NCBI GenBank assembly: GCA_016748015.1
Contig: JAAOMT010000480.1
Span: 1,356 to 65,355, forward strand
Direction of reading: 5' to 3'
Length of the DNA: 64,000 nt
DNA from: Geosiphon pyriformis
Taxonomy: Eukaryota; Glomeromycota; Glomeromycetes; Archaeosporales; Geosiphonaceae
Under the pieces are notes generated by a model that was given only the letters and a program-made list of their open reading frames with translations, made no database searches and was not told the origin of the DNA. Each line of letters opens with the position of its first letter. Position 1 is the stretch's first letter. The position numbers and the translations under genes were made by a program. Of the stretch, positions 56,951 through 64,000 are shown piece by piece.

Positions 56951-58700
56951 CAGTTTTTTCTGGATATCTGAAATTAAACTCTACATTAGTATCATATACA
57001 CATTCTGGCATAATATCTTTATTATTATTGCTAAACTATTTAAGTTTTTGCTCTATTAAAATATCTAAAAATGTAATATATTGTTTGGGGTTTTTGTCAA
57101 AGTTTAGATTGTTGTTATTATTATTGTTATAATAAATAGAATTAGAACTATTGTTGTTATTATTATTAGAATTTGAATTGTAATTAAGATTTGATTCCAA
57201 TTCTAATGCACATTTGCTGATTAGTTTTTTTTCTTTGGAAATTAAATAAATCATGTTAGTGATAGATTGTAAATAAAGTCACAATTGTCACAATATTCAA
57301 AATCACTGGAAATTAGACAATATTTACAAAGTCTAGTATTTAGTTGTTTTAAATACTGCTCTTGTTTTTTTCTAGTAAGTGCTAAATCTTGGTAGTGTTT
57401 ATGGAATTGTTTTGGATTGCTTAAAATGTTAATAAATACATCTGGATTGGAAATAAAAATAGTTTCAATTAGTTTTGGTGGGTTGTTTTTGATTGTAAAT
57501 ATTTCATTAAACAAAGTGTCTTCAACTTTGGCATTTGCTATTTATTAGATTTTGTTCTTATCATGTAAGTAATTATCTAAGTATAAAAGTGCTTGGTTCT
57601 ATACAGTATTAAAAAATGTTTCTTGGCTTACCTAGTTATTAATAAAAATTGTGTATTAACATAAGGCATTGCACATTTCTTCTCAACCAAAAATGTTGTT
57701 CTATATTCTTTTATTAAATAGTGTTTCTCTATAAACAAGACATAATTTGTTGTCCCACTTTTCTTGTTGTTTAGAGTAACTAAAACATTTTTTATAACAT
57801 GGTTTGCAATAATAATGGGTACATATCCAGTAGTCTTTTTTAGACAAAATCTAAGCTTTTATAGAAGAAAACTTTTTCTTATAGTTAATACATTTAAGTA
57901 AAATATATGGCAGTTTTTTTTTGTGTTCATAAAGTAAAATTGATTTCATTTACTAATTATTTTTTTAGTAATTGTGGTGGTTTCTGGTTTGTCTTTTTTT
58001 TTTTTTTTTTTTTTATTCCAAGAAAATATTGGCAGTAATTTGTTGTGCTTATCTTCAGTTCACAAAACTTGATAGGTTTCTCAAGTAAGTTTTTTTTTCT
58101 TTTTCTTTAACTTAATCAATAGTTGTTTTTTTAAAGAAAATTTAAAGTGTCTGTAAGTGACAAACATTTAAGTAAGCTAATTATCAAATGTTAACTGAAG
58201 CTTTTAAGTGTTTTAGTCAAATATAGCATTGGTTTTAAACAGCCAGTTATTATTAACAAGAGTTTGGTATTGTATGGCTTCTATTATTAACACTTTGATT
58301 AATGCTATGATGCTATTGACTTTGAACAAGAAGTCATTAATTTTGCCAATTGGAGTCTTTGTTGTTTTATCAGTGATAATAATTCTGGTGCCAACAATAC
58401 AATCAACTCAGTAACTTAATTGGTCTATGAGTTGTTATGTAATAATACTGCCCACTGAATTATTATCAAGAATTAGTTTGATAGGATGACCATCAACTTT
58501 GGCATCAGTATATATAGTTGTGATAAGTTTGGTATTAAAAGTGACTCTATTAAATAATGGTGTTTTTGATTGGTCTTCCAATTTGAATAGAAAAATAATG
58601 GCTAATAATTTGTTCTTAGTGATGGTTGCTAATGAATATTGTTAGTAAATAGTATTTTTGGGTTGGTTTCCAAGTTGTTGAATGAGTTGGTTTTTGGAGT
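56951..58700 (-). pseudogene. Element D protease, Cys-rich and linker segments
   Basis: 57514-57251 and 57254-57036 are short open stretches that match the linker of copy E, including an Asn-rich run (57100-57180). The protease motif reads LILDNNSVGS near 58465-58440, where copy E has LILDSGLADS; the catalytic Gly is lost. The Cys-rich block near 57770-57900 keeps only part of its Cys pairs. Confidence 0.75.
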
Positions 58701-60800
58701 AACCAGAAGACTTAAATAGTTTTGAGAATTTGGATTTTAGATATACCTATTTCTCAAACTCTGTTGACATAATCCTAATGACTGGTTGAAAAAATTGAAG
58801 ATTAATTGATATATTACTATTGCCAATCTTTAATTCTGTTAGATGTGTGTAATTCTCAGTCTTTAATTTTTGGTTGACATTTGGATTAAGTTTTATGATA
58901 GTGTTTAAATAAATTGGAGTTGATAAATTACTTATAACTGTAGTTAATAAATTACTGGTGCTGAAGTCTAATAAATAAGAGGTATATATATTGGGTCTTA
59001 TATTATTGGTATATAATATGATTAGTATTGTTTCTAATTCTAAATATAATTCAGAATTTGAAACTGGTAATTGGAGTTTTATATTGATTTTCTAATTATT
59101 AGTTATTTAACATTACATGACAGTCTAATTTTAAGTGTTTTTGTTTATTACAATAATAGTAAATATGTATTTTTTGCTGCCACAATTGATTGGCTAATAA
59201 GGATAATAGTTGTGATTAATTTTAAAAATAATTGGAGTTTCCTTAATTGTTATGGCATTGTAGAAACTAATAAATAGCTTGATTGTTAGCTAAGTATCTC
59301 TTAATTTTTTAATTAATGACTTTACCAAATTGCTTTAATTTAGTATTTAATTTAGATCATCTGTTTATTATTAGGTTGACAGCTTGAGTGTGATTGGCTT
59401 TGAGTTTGGCCAATTCAAAATTTTTGGCATATGCTACTATATCTTAAAGAGTATTTGAATATATTAGACATACTTATTGTAACAAGCTGTTGTATAATCT
59501 ATAAATAAACTGGTTTAAAATCTGTGCTTCAGTAAAATAGTCAACTTGAATTGTCTGAATTTGGCACAGATTTCTGTGGAAGCATTCCAAGTAAGTAATA
59601 ACTGCTTTAGTATTGCCTTGTTTAATGGTAGTAAAGCTAATTAACAGGTAATTAATGCTGTTGTGATTACTGAAATATTGTAGAAACATGGTTTTAAACA
59701 TGTTAAAGGTTTGTGGTTTGTTGCTTAGATTCTGATATCATGAGTTAATGGTATTCTGTAAGAAGTATAAAATGGCTTAAAAAACTTTGGCATTTGTCCC
59801 AGTTATTGGCTGTAATTGTTTTGACTATATTATTCAATCATGTTTGGATGTTGTTTTCTTTGCCAGTAAATTTCTTAAGTCTGGTAATAGATACATATGT
59901 CATTGGTACAAGTTGTTGTTGTGGTTGTTATTAAAGCTATTGTTATGGTATTATAATTAATACAATTGATACAACTGGTGGATTGATTATGATTATGAGA
60001 GATAAGTTTTGCTAAATAATAGAAACAGAGTTTGGATTGTTCAGATCTTGTAAAGTTTAAACAATCAAAGTTTGTATTTCTTGTTTATTTAAAATTGGGT
60101 TCTGATTATTATTTTCCTAATTACTGTTTTTTTTTCTTCCAAATTGGTATTTTTCCAATAACTAATAGATCTGAAATTTGGTTGTAGTGGCAGTAATCAA
60201 AATTTTAATGGAATTGTTGATTGCAATTTAAATTTTTCAAAGAATTTGCTATAAGTTCCTAACAATTTGGCTTTCTCTTAATTATTTTAGAACTGTATTT
60301 TTGATAATAGTGTTTTTATAGTTAATAGTAATATAGATCTTAATAATATGTGTATAGTACTTTCTGGTATATAATAATAGAACAGATAAATAGATAAAAT
60401 AACTCTTGGTTTTTTTCAAGTAAGCAGTTGTGTTTTTTTGGTGTTTCTGTTGAAGTTTGTAATTTTTCTTTGTTTGCAAAGATAATAAAAAATCTTTGTT
60501 GAATGTATTTTTCAATTTTTTTGTTTATTTCTATAATTAATAATATAAACAAATGATTTGGTAGAAGTATAATGTTTTGAAATAATTCATTGTAGAAATT
60601 GTTGAGAGTGGTTTTTGGATTTTTTTGGTCTCCTAAATAAGATTTAATTTTTTTATTAACATAGAAATTAAAAGTTGATTCTGTTGGCCAATGGTTATTT
60701 GTTAATTCAAGGTAAATTTAGTAATATTAAAATAAAAATTTTGTAAATCTTAAATGATTTTTTCTTATGATTTCTTAGTCTGCCACTTTTTCAGATAATT
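58701..60800 (-). pseudogene. Element D gag
   Basis: Minus strand: N-terminal part near 60552-60282, gag domain near 59701-59474 (NLCQIQTIQVDYF), and a zinc knuckle near 59170-59125 reading YYYCNKQKHLKLDC, with the first Cys changed to Tyr and the rest of CxxCx4Hx4C kept. Many stops. Confidence 0.8.
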
Positions 60801-60850
60801 AATGTTAATACTGGTTTTCTGTTAGATTATATTTCACAGAGAGCACCAAA

Positions 60851-61656
60851 TATTATAGGTAATTATTTAAAATGTTAAAACAAATAACAAACTTGTAACT
60901 TGGTATTTAATAACTAGTAATGTTAGTAATATTTGAAGATTTTATGATTTGAAAATTTTGGTTAAGTCTTTTATATAATAAACAGAAATTTAGTCGATGA
61001 TTTCTTTTATAAATTTTTTTTTTAATTTAGTGGCCAGTTTATTCTAATAGTTATGTTTTTCTGGTAAACTATTCTTAAATTTCTACTCTTATTTCCAGAT
61101 TTTTTACCAAACTATTCTTAATGTCAAATACTCAGCACTTAATTTTTTTAATTAATTAGTAACAACAAAGAAATAAAACAAAAGAAATAAAAATAAAGAA
61201 AAATAAAAGAAAAATAAGAAAAAAAATAAGAAATTAGTATTTCATCAATAGCTGTAATTAAGAGCTATTAGTTCAGTATAGTTAAATATTAGATTCTATT
61301 AATATGAAGTGTTAATAGTAAGAAAATAATTAATATTTTTAATTAAATAATAATAACATAGATTGAATGATAATTAGATATTTAATATTTGATGTGTTTT
61401 TACTTCAAGTTATAAAAAACTATTTTTTAAAAAAAAAGTATTGGAATTCTGAACTCTATTAAATTCTGAATACTTTTCTGTTTTTAATACTTTCACTATA
61501 TATATATAATTTGTATTATATGAAAATTTTGGAAAATCCTGCAATTTTCTAAAAGAATTCTAAAATTCTGAAATTCTGTAATTTCTTATTTTACTATGTC
61601 TATTTCTGATTGGTTATTTTATTTATTATTATAATATCTAATTTCTATAAATAACA
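60851..61656 (-). repeat. Element D, 5' LTR (806 bp)
   Basis: Begins TATTATAGGTAATTATTT and ends AATAACA; primer-binding site directly left at about 60836-60848. A-rich tract at about 61165-61240. ATAT follows (61657-61660), matching 29906-29909. Confidence 0.92.
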
Positions 61657-61660
61657 ATAT

Positions 61661-62587
61661 AAACTCAGTAGTATAAGATTGGTGTTTTTAGTCCTATTTT
61701 TTTTGCAAGTCTTTGTAAATTTACTGGTCTCTAATATAGATTTAAATTTGAACATAATATTAGATAATTTGCAGACCTTATTTTTACTCTTTTTTTTGGT
61801 CTTGTCTAAGACTTTGATGTTGAATTCAAGCAGTTTAAAAATCTTAACCATTAAGATAGACAGTTTAAAATCAAAATTAATGGCTTTTGAGACTTCTGTT
61901 GATTTTGTTTTAGTAAAGTTAAATTTCTTGTGTGCTGACTTAAATTTTTCTGTATCTATTTTATTTTAATAACCAATTTAATTTAAAAAATTGCTATGTG
62001 TAATGTTCATAATATCAATGTCTTGGCTAAGCAAAAGAATGTTGTTTGTTAATATACAGAATTAAGTAACATGATTTCTATTATTACAGAAACAAAGTTA
62101 AGATTTAACATTAGACTATATATTATAAATAAGTTTGATGAGGTCCGAATTTTTACTTTTGGTTTAAATATGAGTTTTTATAATACAAAAGTGGCCATAA
62201 TTATGAATAGTTTTTTGGCTCAGCATGTTTTTATAGTAAAAAAGATTCCAAATTATTTAATCTCAATGTATCTTCTGTTTAAAGGCAAGCTTTTGGTTAC
62301 AATTTTGAGTTTATATGCTAATGTTTTTTCTGAATTTAGGTTTGAGCAAGCTTTAGTGATCAACTTTTTTGTGGCCAAAGTAGTTAACTTCAGCAATTTG
62401 GTAGTTTTTAGTAAAAATTTTAATAAAAATAGATTTAAAAAAAGTGCTAGTTTTAAGAAGTGCTTAGATATGGGTCTAATTAATTTACTTTTTAAATATT
62501 CTTTAATAAAAGTTCTTACTTAGAGCAACTTTAAAAGAGCCAAGAAAATTATTGATTATATTTTTGTTAGTGAGAATTTGTTATTAG
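61661..62587 (+). pseudogene. LINE-like element G: ORF1 tail and endonuclease domain
   Basis: Rejoins 29909 when D is removed. 61679-61969 is a Leu-rich, coiled-coil-like ORF1 tail (DSSSLKILT-type repeat, LESKLMAFETSVD). From 61987 (KIAMCNVHNINVLAK) an endonuclease/exonuclease/phosphatase fold follows: ITETKL with the catalytic Glu near 62085, a middle part open for 150 codons (62071-62523), the FSKNFNKN segment where GGDFNE is expected (catalytic Asp lost), and IDYIFVSENLL near 62545-62580. This nuclease would nick target DNA for target-primed reverse transcription. The RT is cut off by copy F at 62588. Confidence 0.68.
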
Positions 62588-63259
62588 TGTTATAATTGAA
62601 ACCACACTTTTTATTAATTATCATATATATTAGCTATTGATGTTATATAATTAGCCATCTTATTTTTAGATAGTAATTATTGACTTAATTAATAACCTAA
62701 CAGTTAATTTGGTTGTTAACCACTTTTAATAGCTATATAAACAATAAGTTTTTTAGCTGTAAAAAAACATAATTAAAGTAATAAAATAAAATCTACTATT
62801 AATTACTTTTTCTTATATTACTTATTTTTTTTTCCTATTTTCAAGTATCTAAACATCTTGGAATAAAAGATTATTTGTTGGCATTCACATATCTTATCTT
62901 TTCCTCTTCTTGATTTGTATTTGTTAGAATTAGAGAAATGATTGTTTGCTTTTGTAATTCATTAAATAAAAAAACAATTGAAAAGCACAATAATATCTGT
63001 TATTGATTTTAAGAATTACTAAGTTAAGACATAGAATAATAGCAGTAGTATTATCTTGTTGACAATTATAGACTATTCTTTTATCTTTAAATTTCCAGAA
63101 AAGATTTGTGATTGTGATTTTTATAAGACTAATTATGCATATTGAATCCTTATTTATTTAATTTGTTTTCTTATTGTAATTCTCTCTTTGATTATTTTTA
63201 TTATCTTACAATCCTGTTCTCTCTTGTTATCCATTAACTTGTTATTTTAATTTGTAACA
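62588..63259 (+). repeat. Family 1 copy F, 5' LTR (672 bp)
   Basis: Begins TGTTATAATTGAAACC and ends TTTGTAACA; a primer-binding site TGGTGCTCCCTATGAGGTT starts at 63267, with one change. The last bases before it are TTAG, the presumed target duplication; the partner is outside the window. LTR subtype as in copies C and N. Confidence 0.9.
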
Positions 63260-63310
63260 TAAAAGTGGTGCTCCCTATGAGGTTGTTAAAATCTACTTTG
63301 TTCTTATTGT

Positions 63311-64000
63311 ATAAATGATTATTCATATTTGTCATAATAATTAGAAAAATATTTTGAAGCACACAACAAAAATAATCTAGATTTTATTTAACTCAATCTT
63401 TTGCTCTTCTGCTTGATTTGCTTTCTCATTGAAAAACAATTCAGTAGACAATTCCAAGACTTTTGAAACTAGTTTTTAAACAAGCATTTAGCTGAAATTT
63501 ATACAGCCTATACAACCTATTACTTTGACCAAGCTTATTTTGAAGACAACTTAAAAGAAAGAAATAACAGCATTAATTAGCTTTTATATTCCACAACTTT
63601 TGAACAACAGCTCCCTAATTCTGAATACCTAAATCACCAAATTCACATTTGGATTGCTGTTCATTAGCTAACTGAAACTTTTTTTGAAACAAAAAAAGAA
63701 AGCTATTAAACTGCTCTTGTTTTTAATTTCTTCTCAAGCAAATTAAAACATTTTATACAAACAGCTACTCTTGAATCAATGGCTAATGACTTTATGTAAG
63801 CAAATATTCTGGCTGTTCTTCAGAATATACAAACTGCTTTAGGGCGAAGAAACAACATCCCATTACTATTATTCAAAGACAATATACAAGATTCAATTGA
63901 ATAATTAGATGACTTTAAAAAAGTTGCCACAGTTAATCAATATAATAATAAATATAAGTTCCAAATTATTGGTGGCTACTTTTAAGACTCTTCTGCTACT
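63311..64000 (+). pseudogene. Copy F gag, decayed, cut by window end
   Basis: Follows the family gag from the start position, where ATG is ATA, through YTTYYFDQAYFEDN (about 63505-63550) and the IQNIQTALGRRNNIPL region (about 63820-63860), to the window end. Many TAA and TAG codons. The rest of the element must lie to the right. Confidence 0.85.

Larger units (their letters stand above)
29910..61656 (-). mobile_element. Family 2 element D, full insertion (31.7 kb with nested C, A and E)
   Basis: LTRs at 29910-30703 and 60851-61656 enclose minus-strand gag to integrase. The target duplication is ATAT (29906-29909 and 61657-61660), inside LINE-like element G. Taking out E (with its duplication) and C leaves about 9.7 kb. 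The 5' LTR is the right one, with the primer-binding site directly inside it. All coding parts are decayed. The internal order is gag, protease, Cys-rich segment, dUTPase, RT, RNase H, integrase, a further frame, LTR. Confidence 0.93.

Noticed and set aside
1-64000. Host genes, tRNA and rRNA genes
   Set aside because: No stretch outside the elements has a convincing gene structure; I could not run a tRNA or rRNA search, so short RNA genes cannot be fully excluded.

Overview
The window is very AT-rich and consists, as far as I can read it, almost wholly of eukaryotic retrotransposons in several states of decay. I found no host gene, tRNA, rRNA or CRISPR array. Low GC, deep nesting of gypsy-type LTR elements and LINE-like sequences with a chromatin-poor, stop-riddled coding content suggest a large, repeat-bloated fungal nuclear genome. 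The LINE-like open frames resemble, from memory, those of arbuscular mycorrhizal fungi (Glomeromycotina, such as Rhizophagus or Gigaspora). That assignment is an inference from family resemblance, not a database result.

Three LTR families are present. Family 1 (copies A, B, C, F, I, K/N, L, M, P) has LTRs of about 630-700 bp that begin TGTTA and end TAACA, and an internal order gag (with a CCHC knuckle), protease, Cys-containing spacer, RT, RNase H, integrase and a further open frame (ORF3) before the 3' LTR. Family 2 (D, E) has LTRs of about 795-850 bp and the order gag, protease, Cys-rich segment, dUTPase, RT, RNase H, integrase. Family X (X1, X2) has LTRs of about 0.9 kb and a 239-codon open frame beside its 3' LTR.

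Layout, left to right. 1-2087: short element X1, inserted in the gag of family 1 copy B (2088-3002). 3003-8653: an LTR fragment, an unknown fragment, an LTR-less family 1 fragment (I) and LINE-like ORF1 (H). 8654-21426: plus-strand family 1 remnant N/K, split by minus-strand copy M, which is split by copy L. 21427-24706: minus-strand family 1 copy P, truncated. 24707-28527: plus-strand element X2. 28528-29909 and 61661-62587: a LINE-like element G, split by D. 29910-61656: family 2 element D (minus), which holds family 1 copy C (32117-47371, minus) and family 2 copy E (48017-54752, minus); C in turn holds family 1 copy A (37677-45353, plus), the best preserved. 62588-64000: start of family 1 copy F, cut by the window end.

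Elements A, C, D, E and L are each flanked by exact 4-bp target duplications, and removing each insertion rejoins the reading frame or repeat of its host, so the nesting order is well supported. Nearly all coding sequences carry in-frame stops, frameshifts or lost catalytic residues, mainly through C-to-T and G-to-A changes. The most notable items are the dUTPase domain in family 2, the extra 3' open frames of family 1 and X, the shared primer-binding site of two otherwise unlike families, and a 12-bp minisatellite in the family 1 LTR that differs between the two LTRs of one element.
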